From positions 40,277-67,697 of the IMG/VR virus record IMGVR_UViG_3300008107_000542: 27,421 nt of DNA; one strand, written 5' to 3'. This document shows, in pieces, positions 1 through 7,958 of the stretch. Position numbers and translations under genes: made by a program. The stretch's first letter is position 1. The number at the start of each line of letters is the position of its first letter. This DNA is from a virus. The notes under the pieces are model-generated. The model did not search any database, was not told the origin of the DNA, and saw only the letters and a list, made by a program, of their open reading frames with translations.

Positions 1-407
1 CCCATTGCAATAAGATAGGGGTTATAGATAAATCGAGCATTAGTTATTAAGGGTTCTAGTTGCGATCTTACTGTGCCAGGTAAAACTGTGCTGATTAAAA
101 CAACTAATTGTTTTTTGTTAACATGTTTGTTAACTTCTTGTAAAATATTTTTAACAATAGTGTAATCAAAGTCTTTATTTGGCAAATGGCTTGTTGGCGT
201 TTCTCCCCCGTACATAGGATCGTGCGGAGTTGGTGCTGCAATAAAAATAAAACTACTGTTTTCTACTGCTTCCTTTATTGAAGACATCATAAGAAAAGCA
301 GGTGTCCTAGGCTCAACATCATAGCCCACTACTTGGTAGTGTTCTGCCATTACTTCGGCGCAATCTTGCCCAAGTTTCCCAACGCCAATCATAGCAACTT
401 TAGTCAT
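1..407 (-). CDS. UDP-glucose/GDP-mannose dehydrogenase family protein, N-terminal part (cut by window edge)
   Basis: This is an NAD-dependent oxidoreductase of the family that oxidises nucleotide sugars to uronic acids. Only the first 135 residues are in the window. The Rossmann fold is clear: GVGKLG at residues 8-13 is the dinucleotide-binding loop, and Asp30 after the second strand fits an NAD ribose ligand. The segment AAPTP (57-61) and the family signature STVLPGTVR (107-114) are present, followed by YNPYLIA, which matches the family's NPxxL region. The ATG at 407-405 has a GAGG ribosome binding site (415-418) seven bases upstream. It follows the SGNH gene after a 29-base gap holding a late-promoter-like box. 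It would supply an oxidised sugar donor to the glycosyltransferases of this operon. The exact substrate cannot be decided from this part. Confidence 0.85.
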   Translation of the reverse strand, partial: MTKVAMIGVGKLGQDCAEVMAEHYQVVGYDVEPRTPAFLMMSSIKEAVENSSFIFIAAPTPHDPMYGGETPTSHLPNKDFDYTIVKNILQEVNKHVNKKQLVVLISTVLPGTVRSQLEPLITNARFIYNPYLIAM

Positions 408-425
408 GTATATTCCTCAAAAAAC

Positions 426-433
426 TATTTATT
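426..433 (-). promoter_or_regulatory. T4-type late promoter-like box (AATAAATA)
   Basis: The minus strand reads AATAAATA in the only gap between the SGNH gene and the dehydrogenase gene. It matches the NATAAATA late-promoter consensus of T4-like marine phages. Transcription would begin about 5-6 bases downstream and give a leader of about 14 bases with a GAGG ribosome binding site. In AT-rich DNA an 8-base match is weak evidence alone; the intergenic position is what supports it. Confidence 0.4.
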
Positions 434-436
434 AAG

Positions 437-1234
437 TTAAAACCAGTCTATCTTTATTTCTTTATCCATTACGACTGGAGAATCGTTTGCGTCCAAATTA
501 AAAGTACGATGTATATCATCCGATGTTGCACAGGCTTTTAACAGTTTAGTAGATCTTACAGCATACTTGTAAGTTTCTTGTGGTATTTCAAATCCCACTT
601 TTTTTAAGTAACTGTAGTATCTTACTGGGGATGGATGGTAATCTTGAAACATTACTCCGTGATTAGGGTGCTCGTAAACATGTCCGTGATCCCAATAACT
701 GTGCATTTCTGTTTGGAATACATTAGGCAAGCATATATCTGTTACTGGTTTATATAAATTTAATATTTTTCCAATGTCTCGTGTTTCATCATTTTGATAG
801 TTCCAAGGAACACTGGTAAGAAAAATATAATCACACGGTAAGCTATCGAGAAAACCTTTAGTTAAACTTACTATATTTAAATCTCTTATAATATATCCTT
901 TTGTATCGGCAAATTTTTTAACAAAACTTTCAGGATAAAATTGTTGAGTATAAATGTTACCCGGAGTTTGCCAGTGGTCATTTAGATATCTATCTTCTCT
1001 ACAAAAAGTTGTCCACATCACTACAACTAAATCATCTTCTGTATAATTTAATCTAGTGTTACCTTCGGAAACTTTATAAGAAATAAAAGGATTGCCTGCA
1101 CCAGATTTTCCTAAATTAATAAATTCAGTGTCTGGCATTGTATGTGCAAGAATATCTGCCCAAGTCGGCCAAATATACTTTGTAAAGCTGCATCCGACTG
1201 TGATTAATCTTTTGTATTTTTTTAAAGTTATCAT
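437..1234 (-). CDS. SGNH/GDSL-type hydrolase-like protein
   Basis: A 265-residue protein laid out like an SGNH esterase. Block I is VGCSFT with the candidate nucleophile Ser16 close to the N-terminus. GKSGAGN (42-48) fits the block II glycine and block III-like asparagine region. A late DYHPSP (198-203) supplies candidate Asp198 and His200, in the place of the usual C-terminal catalytic Asp/His pair. Such enzymes remove acyl groups from carbohydrates or lipids, but many phage members are uncharacterised. There is no signal peptide or membrane segment. Its start overlaps the stop of the upstream gene by 4 bases (ATGA), so it belongs to the same operon as the glycosyltransferase and radical SAM genes. 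Deacetylation of a glycan is a reasonable guess but is not shown. Confidence 0.65.
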   Translation of the reverse strand: MITLKKYKRLITVGCSFTKYIWPTWADILAHTMPDTEFINLGKSGAGNPFISYKVSEGNTRLNYTEDDLVVVMWTTFCREDRYLNDHWQTPGNIYTQQFYPESFVKKFADTKGYIIRDLNIVSLTKGFLDSLPCDYIFLTSVPWNYQNDETRDIGKILNLYKPVTDICLPNVFQTEMHSYWDHGHVYEHPNHGVMFQDYHPSPVRYYSYLKKVGFEIPQETYKYAVRSTKLLKACATSDDIHRTFNLDANDSPVVMDKEIKIDWF

Positions 1235-2370
1235 AATTGTGTTGTGAATGTTGATTTTGAAAGCAACATATCAAAGTTATATTTACATACAGATCTAGAA
1301 AAATCTAAAAATTCTGCTAGTTCAGTTGTGTTTAATTTAGATAGGCGTTCAATTTCATCTACTACAGCTATCATTCGTTTTACATCATCTTCAATGAGAT
1401 CATATGCTTCATTAATATAAGGATGAAATGTTTTATAACCTATAGATCTAATTGCTTCTAAACTTCTAGGTCTACTTACAATTATAAAAGGATGAAAATT
1501 TGCAATTGGTTTAAAAAGCTTTTCACTTAAAAATCTTCCCTTTTCTAGGAAGTCATAATAATTTGTCTCACTTACTACACTAAAATAAGTTTCTTCATAA
1601 AATTTAGTAGTGCTTTGTAATAGGTTAACATGGTTAATTTCCATGTCTGTTCTATCTACAAATAACTCTGGCAACGATAAAATTTTATCTTCATTATTTT
1701 TTAACAGTTCTAATTCTGTATAGTGATTTCTATGAATATCTAAAATGTCTGTCCAAACTTTATTCCAATCTCTATTGTCATCTGAGCTGGCTAGACTTAC
1801 ATGTCCGTAATCTAATAAATTTCTAGCAGTTAAAAATGCTACCAGAGCAGGACGATGTAGTCTCCATCTTCTGTTTAAGTTTAAAAATTTTTTAGGATAA
1901 TTTTTTGTTTTAAGTGTATCTGGAAAAACATAACCCATACTAGTTATGTCATTTTTAGTAGAAATTTCAAAAACTCTAGACCATTCAGCTGCAATAGGTT
2001 TACAGTTATATTTTTTAGCTACTATATCAATTTCATTTTTTATATCAGCAGATTCACTTAATAATAATATTTGTTCTTCAGGAATTTTAAATTTAATAAC
2101 AACAAATTTATAAACACCGTCAACAACTGAATGAAATGCTTCATGGCTGTTGTTTAAAATTAACTTAATTCGTCCGCGGCGGATTGAAATTAGTATACTT
2201 GAAGGTACTACTTTGTTTAAATGTTCTAGCCCATCGCCGAGCATAAAGTCAACACAAAAATATTGTGCATCGTTAAACTTTCGCAGTTGTGGTAACACAG
2301 TTACATCTCTCATAGAAATTTCGCTGTTCCAACCAATGTAAGGAGTATTGTTGTCGTTTATAATAGACAT
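1231..2370 (-). CDS. putative glycosyltransferase-like protein of phage type
   Basis: A 379-residue protein that I cannot place firmly in a named family. The middle has a conserved-looking basic segment, FLNLNRRWRLHRP (162-174). It is followed by SVVSET (264-269), LSEKLFKPIA (281-290) and a PFIIVSRP stretch (294-301). An 'SEK..KPI...PFI' pattern resembles the nucleotide-sugar-binding C-terminal half of GT-B type transferases such as fucosyltransferases; this is inference from pattern only. There are no membrane segments or signal peptide. The ATG directly abuts the stop of the upstream radical SAM gene (TAAATG), and its own TGA overlaps the SGNH start by 4 bases. Its operon position supports a glycan-related role. 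Confidence 0.45.
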   Translation of the reverse strand: MSIINDNNTPYIGWNSEISMRDVTVLPQLRKFNDAQYFCVDFMLGDGLEHLNKVVPSSILISIRRGRIKLILNNSHEAFHSVVDGVYKFVVIKFKIPEEQILLLSESADIKNEIDIVAKKYNCKPIAAEWSRVFEISTKNDITSMGYVFPDTLKTKNYPKKFLNLNRRWRLHRPALVAFLTARNLLDYGHVSLASSDDNRDWNKVWTDILDIHRNHYTELELLKNNEDKILSLPELFVDRTDMEINHVNLLQSTTKFYEETYFSVVSETNYYDFLEKGRFLSEKLFKPIANFHPFIIVSRPRSLEAIRSIGYKTFHPYINEAYDLIEDDVKRMIAVVDEIERLSKLNTTELAEFLDFSRSVCKYNFDMLLSKSTFTTQL

Positions 2371-3336
2371 TTAAATCATTTCAAATTTTGGAATAATAAT
2401 ATCAGTACCGCAATGACAATGTTCTTTGCCGCAGATAATTTTTTTAGGGCCAACTGAACTTATGTCCTGTAATATGTGTCCTACCTTGTCACCTTGCCCG
2501 CAACTAGCTAAACTGACTTCTCCAGTAGGATTAATAAAAATAGCATCTCCTACATTGCACAGCCAGCCTTTAAAGAAATTTTCTCCGTTAACAATAATTT
2601 CATTACTGTTAGTAGCTGATTTAGACTGATCGTCGTATTTGTTAAAACTAACTGCTTTACTTTCTTTGTAAGGTTTAGGTAATGTAAAATTCATTTCTAC
2701 GTTATGTGTATCAATGAACGTTTTCTTTTCAGGATCTTTATATTGCCAAGGACCTGCATTAACACTCATTTCATCAAATAACGGTGTCCATTCGATAAAG
2801 TAGTTAGGCATAACTTCTTTTAAGTGATTGCCGTACTCTACAACTTCCCAGAATCGTTCTTCGTGCATCAACATCTTTGTACAAAGATAGTTTACTTTGT
2901 CACAGAGAAAAATATTGTTTTCTTTATATTTTTCTTTGTCAGAAAATTCAACATGGAAACTGGCAACAATATCATCAAACAAATGATAGTGTTTTTCCCA
3001 CCATGCTAACGGACGACTTAAATTAGTATTAACTGCTAATGTGCAGTCTGGCAATTTTTCTCGTAGCCATTCGCAGATAGGAATGAAATTTTTCCAAGCA
3101 GTAGGTTCTCCGCCAGAGAAGAAAAACTTATAATGTTTGTATCCTACTTTTTTATATCTTTCAATAATGATTTCTAAATTTTTAATATAAACATCTAGGT
3201 TATCATCATTCCTATGACTGCCGCCCCAATTGCCTGGATTACAGTAACTACATTTAAAATTACAAAAATTATTAACTTGCCATGTAACTGCCAAATACGG
3301 CTCAGGGGCTGTAATTGCTATTAACTTTTTGCCCAT
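2371..3336 (-). CDS. radical SAM protein with C-terminal SPASM/twitch-like cysteines
   Basis: A 321-residue radical SAM enzyme. Cys25, Cys29 and Cys32 form the CX3CX2C motif that binds the SAM-cleaving 4Fe-4S cluster, and SGGEP (74-78) is the SAM-binding glycine motif. The C-terminus carries further cysteines, Cys260, Cys279, Cys302, Cys307 and Cys309, in an order suggesting an auxiliary iron-sulfur cluster of the SPASM/twitch type. This is the conventional order, unlike the three radical SAM proteins upstream, whose auxiliary-like cysteines are N-terminal. SPASM/twitch enzymes typically modify peptides or sugars; the substrate here is unknown. Its start lies 16 bases inside the end of the upstream radical SAM gene, consistent with translational coupling. 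Confidence 0.85.
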   Translation of the reverse strand: MGKKLIAITAPEPYLAVTWQVNNFCNFKCSYCNPGNWGGSHRNDDNLDVYIKNLEIIIERYKKVGYKHYKFFFSGGEPTAWKNFIPICEWLREKLPDCTLAVNTNLSRPLAWWEKHYHLFDDIVASFHVEFSDKEKYKENNIFLCDKVNYLCTKMLMHEERFWEVVEYGNHLKEVMPNYFIEWTPLFDEMSVNAGPWQYKDPEKKTFIDTHNVEMNFTLPKPYKESKAVSFNKYDDQSKSATNSNEIIVNGENFFKGWLCNVGDAIFINPTGEVSLASCGQGDKVGHILQDISSVGPKKIICGKEHCHCGTDIIIPKFEMI

Positions 3337-4580
3337 CTATAAACCTCTTTTAATTCAGGAATTACATCTAAAATACTTTCATTGCGTACACTGTCTAATT
3401 CGTCATTGAATTTAATAAACTCTTGTATGCCGCCTTTGTTAGGATCACCGCTTTTTAAATTCTGACTTATCATTTTAAATCCATTACTAATGTGAGGATT
3501 GTACGAATATTTGTGAATGTATTCTCTGTAAAGTCTGCCTAGTTTTTCTTTTGAAAATTCAGGAAGAATCATGATATTTGAATACCACGGGCTAGTAGCA
3601 AGATTAAATCTAGGTGCGGTGTTTTTATCAATTAACTCATTGTCTATAAGATAGTCAAAGAATTTAGGAAACTGGAACACATTCCATATACTGATTGTTG
3701 GTGTTATTTGGAACTGTGCATGTGGTACTAGTGCTTTTAATTCGCGTAAATTTTTCTCAGTTCTTTCCCAGTCAGTGCCTTTGCGAATCAATTCAGCATG
3801 ATCTCCCATGCCGTCAAGACTGGCCCAAATAATTAGATTAGGGAACTTTTTCCAATACTCAATTAGATCTTTATCTTTAAATTTAAGACTGCTGAAATTT
3901 GTCGTGTAACTTAATTCAATAGTTTCATTTACTCCAGTTTCAATCCAGTAATCTAAACATTCATAATGCTCGGGAGTAATGATAATTTCTCCACCGGCAA
4001 AGTAAACTTCTACTACATCTTTGAGATACGGTTTGAGTTTAGTCATTAACATTTGATCATCGTTGTTACTGACTACCATTTTAGTCATATTAAAATGCTT
4101 GTCTAAAACTTCAACACCTTTATGTTCAATAAATTCCTGTGCCCATAGGCTAGAGCAACTTGGTCCGCAACTACGGCATTTCATATTACATAGATTGCTA
4201 AAACGAATATCCATATATTTTAATTTAAATTCGTTTAAGCTGCCATCGTCATTAGTATCTTCCACAATATCAACAAAGTCAAGACCTCTGCGTTTATTAT
4301 GACTCTGACGCATAGTCCACGTGCCTAATTTTTCAAGATCGTAGCATCGTTGGCATGCTTCAACAGGTTCGTCGTTGAGCATGTTTAGACGCATTTTCTT
4401 ATAATCATCACTGTTCATCATTTCTAGTACAGATTCGTTTGATTTAATTTCGCCCACTGGCTTATTACTATCAGCTACACAGCACGGCATTACTCTACGA
4501 TCTGGCCAAGCGTGAAAGTGAATCCACGGCAGTATACAAAAATGTTTTCCATTTTCAACAAGGTCTTTTACGTTTTTCAT
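3321..4580 (-). CDS. radical SAM protein with N-terminal SPASM-like cysteine module
   Basis: A 419-residue protein. The N-terminal ~90 residues contain FCILPWIH (14-21), then PCC (32-34) and a CQRC pair (Cys76, Cys79), a pattern like a SPASM auxiliary-cluster domain placed ahead of the catalytic domain. The radical SAM core follows with CNMKCRSC (Cys131, Cys135, Cys138) and FAGGE (194-198). The usual Pro after GGE is replaced by Ile. It is clearly paralogous to the next two upstream genes in layout and in the phrases 'MRLNMLN' and 'DIRFSN.CN.KCR.CG'. It starts 2 bases after the upstream radical SAM stop. The reaction is unknown; peptide or sugar modification is the usual role of related enzymes. 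Confidence 0.85.
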   Translation of the reverse strand: MKNVKDLVENGKHFCILPWIHFHAWPDRRVMPCCVADSNKPVGEIKSNESVLEMMNSDDYKKMRLNMLNDEPVEACQRCYDLEKLGTWTMRQSHNKRRGLDFVDIVEDTNDDGSLNEFKLKYMDIRFSNLCNMKCRSCGPSCSSLWAQEFIEHKGVEVLDKHFNMTKMVVSNNDDQMLMTKLKPYLKDVVEVYFAGGEIIITPEHYECLDYWIETGVNETIELSYTTNFSSLKFKDKDLIEYWKKFPNLIIWASLDGMGDHAELIRKGTDWERTEKNLRELKALVPHAQFQITPTISIWNVFQFPKFFDYLIDNELIDKNTAPRFNLATSPWYSNIMILPEFSKEKLGRLYREYIHKYSYNPHISNGFKMISQNLKSGDPNKGGIQEFIKFNDELDSVRNESILDVIPELKEVYRWAKS

Positions 4581-4582
4581 TC

Positions 4583-5821
4583 TTACTCCGTTAGATTCAT
4601 AAGTCTATTTAATTCTGGGAAAGTTTTAATAAAACTCTCACCTCTAATCTTATCAGTTGACAAGACATGCATAAAAAATGTCTTTTTATTTTCGTCCCAA
4701 GTATCACTTTCGTCTGCAAATTTAACTGCATCTGTTACGAGGTTGTTTAACAGTATCCATTCAGGGCCGTTAGACGATATAAATTTTTCTGCGTTTTCTT
4801 TTGCAGAGGCTTTTAAAATTTTTGGCATACTTTTAGCAGAATAGTAACTAGGATGCACAGCAAGATACAGGCTATGATACCAGTCTTCTAATCTTACAAT
4901 ATTTTTTTCTTTAAGATAATTGTAAAAGTCGCCAATGGTCAAATAATTAAAAATACTGAATACTGTGTTTATTTGAAAATGTACGTAATCTAATTGTCTA
5001 AAAGTAAGCAAATTACTTTCCACTTTCCCCCAATCTGTACCGTGACGTAGCCATTCTGCTCGTTCACCGTAATGATCAATTGAGCAACTTAATTCAACAC
5101 GTTTGAAATGTTTCCACAGATCAAGAATGTCATGATTTTTATATTTGATGTTACTGGCGTTGGTATTATAACGCAGTGTCACATCTGTTCTACCCTTGCG
5201 AATCATTTCTTCAAGGATTGTATAATGCTCGTCTGTGATCAATGGTTCGCCGCCAGCAAAGTATGCTAGATCAATATGTTCAATGTGTGTTAAAACTTCA
5301 TTAAGCAAATCGCCTTTGCCATCGTCAGCATGGATGATTATAGGATGTTTAGGATCAAAATTAGCTCGCTGTTCAGCGGCCCACTGACTGCTAAACTCTG
5401 CACCACAGGTACGACATTTAAAGTTACAAATATTACTAAAACGTATGTCGTAATATTTCATCTTGAAGTCAGGCATAGTACCGTCTTCTTGCGTCTGTGG
5501 CACTAGTTCATCAAAATCTTTACCCCAGTGTTCTTTACTATAATTTCTAAAACTATGGGGGCCAGCTTCTTCGTGTTTATAACAAAAATTGCAGATCTCG
5601 CTCTTTTTCTCATTTAACATATTAAGACGAATAGTTTTCATCTTGTCATTGTTAAAGGCATCTTTTAATGTTGTTTGTTTTGTATTACCAAATGGAGTTG
5701 TGTAGTTATTACTACAGCAAGGATAGATGTCACCTTTGGGAGTTACATTTAAGTGCATCCACGGAAACATGCAAAATACTTTGCTCTCATTAAGTAAAAA
5801 ATCTTTATCTATATTGTTCAT
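4583..5821 (-). CDS. radical SAM protein with N-terminal SPASM-like cysteine module
   Basis: A 412-residue protein if started at the ATG at 5821-5819. A longer reading frame opens at 5938, but its extra 39 residues lie wholly inside the coding end of the upstream gene. The chosen start leaves 15 residues before the FC of FCMFPW, nearly the same as in the downstream paralogue, so I prefer it. No strong ribosome binding site precedes it, so coupling through the 17-base overlap with the upstream gene is likely. The N-terminal cysteine module has Cys17, PCC (34-36), Cys77 and Cys80. The radical SAM motif is CNFKCRTC (Cys132, Cys136, Cys139) with FAGGEP (188-193). Function is as for its paralogues: an uncharacterised radical SAM modification enzyme. 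Confidence 0.85.
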   Translation of the reverse strand: MNNIDKDFLLNESKVFCMFPWMHLNVTPKGDIYPCCSNNYTTPFGNTKQTTLKDAFNNDKMKTIRLNMLNEKKSEICNFCYKHEEAGPHSFRNYSKEHWGKDFDELVPQTQEDGTMPDFKMKYYDIRFSNICNFKCRTCGAEFSSQWAAEQRANFDPKHPIIIHADDGKGDLLNEVLTHIEHIDLAYFAGGEPLITDEHYTILEEMIRKGRTDVTLRYNTNASNIKYKNHDILDLWKHFKRVELSCSIDHYGERAEWLRHGTDWGKVESNLLTFRQLDYVHFQINTVFSIFNYLTIGDFYNYLKEKNIVRLEDWYHSLYLAVHPSYYSAKSMPKILKASAKENAEKFISSNGPEWILLNNLVTDAVKFADESDTWDENKKTFFMHVLSTDKIRGESFIKTFPELNRLMNLTE

Positions 5822-7193
5822 TGGCAATTTCGCATAGTTTATAAAAACTTTCCATTTCTGGAAACACTTGTAAAAAGCTAGTGTCTCGTCTACTGTCCAT
5901 GGCACTAAACCAATTGAAGAAATCTTTACGTCCTTCAATTAGTTTTTCACGAGAATGATTTGTATTCTCCATGTAGTCCACTACACGTTTAAATTTTTCA
6001 TATTCAACGCTGGTAAATTTGTCACTGGCATTATCATCTACATTGTCTTCCATGAACTTTAAACTGTCTTTCATGTAAGGCATGAATTCTTGTTTAGGTA
6101 ATAGATTCATGTCATATTGAAGAGGATCTCGAAGATATGGAGTATCGAAACGTACACGATGTTCTTTTTTGTCATCATACCATCCGTACTGTTTGCGCCA
6201 TTCTAACATTTTTTCTAGTAAGGATTTAAATGTTGTAACACTTAAAATATTAAATGTAATCATAAAAGTAATAGGACTAGTTGTCTTTGTAAGATAAGTG
6301 TGAAAGTTTTCTTCCCATACTGTTAAGTCAAGTCCTGTGCGAATATATTCAGCACGAGGTCCCCATGTGTCCATACTAGTAAACAATTTAAAATTTCTAA
6401 TTTTGTTATTGACTTTAAGTTCTTCTACTTCTGTAGATAATCTATCAACTAACCCGGTCTTAACTCCAAGATTACTATTAACATTAAGTTCTAGCCAAGG
6501 CATAGGATCTTTGTTAATCTTGTCAAGTAATCGCCATGTGCTCACGTGCATTAGGGGTTCACCGCCTGTAACTCGCATAATGTTTAATGTCTTACGCAGT
6601 TCTGGCCACCAACGCCAAAATGCATCCACATACGGATTATCTTCTTCACGACTGTATAACTTCATCCAATCAATGTCACATCGATGATTCTTAACTGTGG
6701 TTACTGGGCCATGTTCTTTAATTTCGTTGAAGAATCTTGTACTATATTTGGGATGACAGTATCCGCATTTAAAATTACATTCGTTACCAAAATTAATCTC
6801 GATATATTCAGGATTAATATTTTGATCCCATGCACCTTTAGCTGTTTGTTCGTAGCGTTCTTCTGTAAAAATACTGGCATTACGAATATGGCGATCACTG
6901 ATATATTCAGGACCCATGGCTTCTATGTTCCAGCAATATTGACAACCGTCAGGCTTCTTACCCTCTAGCATCATCTTGCGTTCTTGTTTTTTGTGATCGG
7001 TATTGTGTAACGCACTAGGATTATCAAATACTTCAATTAAAGGGATCTTATGAGGAGCAGGATGATAACAACTGTGTGTTTCACCTGTTTGTAAGTACAT
7101 AGTCACATGATGCCATTTGGCAAGACAGAATGTAGGACTTACTTCATTCTCTACTTTTATCTTAATTGTTTTGATCTTTTCTTGTTCGTTCAT
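5805..7193 (-). CDS. radical SAM protein with N-terminal SPASM-like cysteine module (divergent)
   Basis: A 462-residue protein and the most divergent of the three N-terminal-module radical SAM proteins. The N-terminal module keeps FCLAKWHH (22-29), a single Cys42 in place of the PCC pair, and CQYC (Cys84, Cys87). The core has CNFKCGYC (Cys139, Cys143, Cys146) with the SAM-binding TGGEP (209-213). Only one cysteine where the siblings have two suggests a changed auxiliary cluster. The C-terminus ends with FLQVFPEMESFYKL, similar to the FPEL..L endings of the siblings, which points to tandem duplication. Its ATG overlaps the stop of the upstream broken glycosyltransferase gene by 4 bases. Confidence 0.85.
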   Translation of the reverse strand: MNEQEKIKTIKIKVENEVSPTFCLAKWHHVTMYLQTGETHSCYHPAPHKIPLIEVFDNPSALHNTDHKKQERKMMLEGKKPDGCQYCWNIEAMGPEYISDRHIRNASIFTEERYEQTAKGAWDQNINPEYIEINFGNECNFKCGYCHPKYSTRFFNEIKEHGPVTTVKNHRCDIDWMKLYSREEDNPYVDAFWRWWPELRKTLNIMRVTGGEPLMHVSTWRLLDKINKDPMPWLELNVNSNLGVKTGLVDRLSTEVEELKVNNKIRNFKLFTSMDTWGPRAEYIRTGLDLTVWEENFHTYLTKTTSPITFMITFNILSVTTFKSLLEKMLEWRKQYGWYDDKKEHRVRFDTPYLRDPLQYDMNLLPKQEFMPYMKDSLKFMEDNVDDNASDKFTSVEYEKFKRVVDYMENTNHSREKLIEGRKDFFNWFSAMDSRRDTSFLQVFPEMESFYKLCEIANEQYR

Positions 7194-7958
7194 TTAAAAT
7201 ACTTTCTCAGTGCATCTTGCATTTTTTTGTAGTAAACGGAACCGTCTGCATCAAGGTCAGCAATTTCAAGTCCATGAGTTTGTTTAATTTCTTGTCCGTA
7301 AAATTTAATTTTTTCTTCTGCATGATCAACAGTTTTATCTGCCCAATGTTCTTTCCAATAATCAGTCAAATATTCAAAATCTCTCACATTGGCATATTCC
7401 CAATCAGTGCAGTTAGTCATATAACAACCTTCTCTAGCACCTAGCATACTGTACAAGCCGTTGTCAACATCTCGCCCAACTGAGCACCATGTTATTAATC
7501 TGTAGTAGTTTTCCCACCAAACTTGTTTTTTCATATCAGTAACTTTAGCGCCTTGGTCCAGTGACATTTTAACACCTTCACGGAAACCTGCCCGCCATGC
7601 TTGGAACGGTGTGGCATTGGTGTAACTTTCGCTGTAGTTTGTATTAAACTGATGATATCTATGATCAAAACAAAACTCTACTAGACCTTTATGATCTGTA
7701 GGGTCTGAATTTTCGTGTGTTTTCATATCGTTAACAAACTTACGTGTCCACATCTTAAGGCCACCGTTACCATACATAAGATGATTAACGTGTACTCGTC
7801 CTGCCGGCTTTATGTGCGGCGTCGCTGCCTTTAACTCCATGTACACGTTTAGCCCATGGGACTTTTTTTAATAAGTCTGCATAATTTTTTTCTGCATTAG
7901 GCTCGTCATAACTTAAGAATACAATGTCTTGATCAATAACTTTAATTTTATTACTCAT
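7190..7958 (-). pseudogene. glycosyltransferase-like gene broken by internal deletion and frameshift
   Basis: Two overlapping frames together look like one gene. The first frame starts at the ATG at 7958-7956, which overlaps the upstream stop as ATGA, and reads 57 codons to a TAA at 7785. It contains VFLSYDEPNAE (13-23) and VPWAKRVHGVKGSDAAHKA (33-51), which I recognise as the start of a phage glycosyltransferase-like family. The second frame (from a GTG at 7846 to 7190, 218 codons) carries the C-terminal part: VNHLMYGNGGLKMW, then TPFQAWRAGFREGVKM. The frames meet between about 7811 and 7798. From memory of the family, a central stretch of some tens of residues with a DGD-type metal motif should lie between them and is missing. 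Either the gene is dead, or a C-terminal fragment is made from the GTG start, or the assembly is wrong here. Confidence 0.65.

Noticed and set aside
5822-5938. Longer start for the radical SAM gene at 5938
   Set aside because: The extra 39 residues come from out-of-frame reading of the upstream gene's end. The paralogue alignment places the start at 5821.
6701-6898. 65-residue minus-strand reading frame inside the radical SAM gene
   Set aside because: It lies entirely within the strongly supported radical SAM frame, has no ribosome binding site and no independent features.
7863-7869. Run of seven A on the minus strand as a programmed frameshift site for the broken glycosyltransferase gene
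   Set aside because: Family-like sequence in the first frame continues about 19 codons beyond the run, to KGSDAAHKA, so the change of frame happens later at about 7811-7798 and the slippery run does not explain it.
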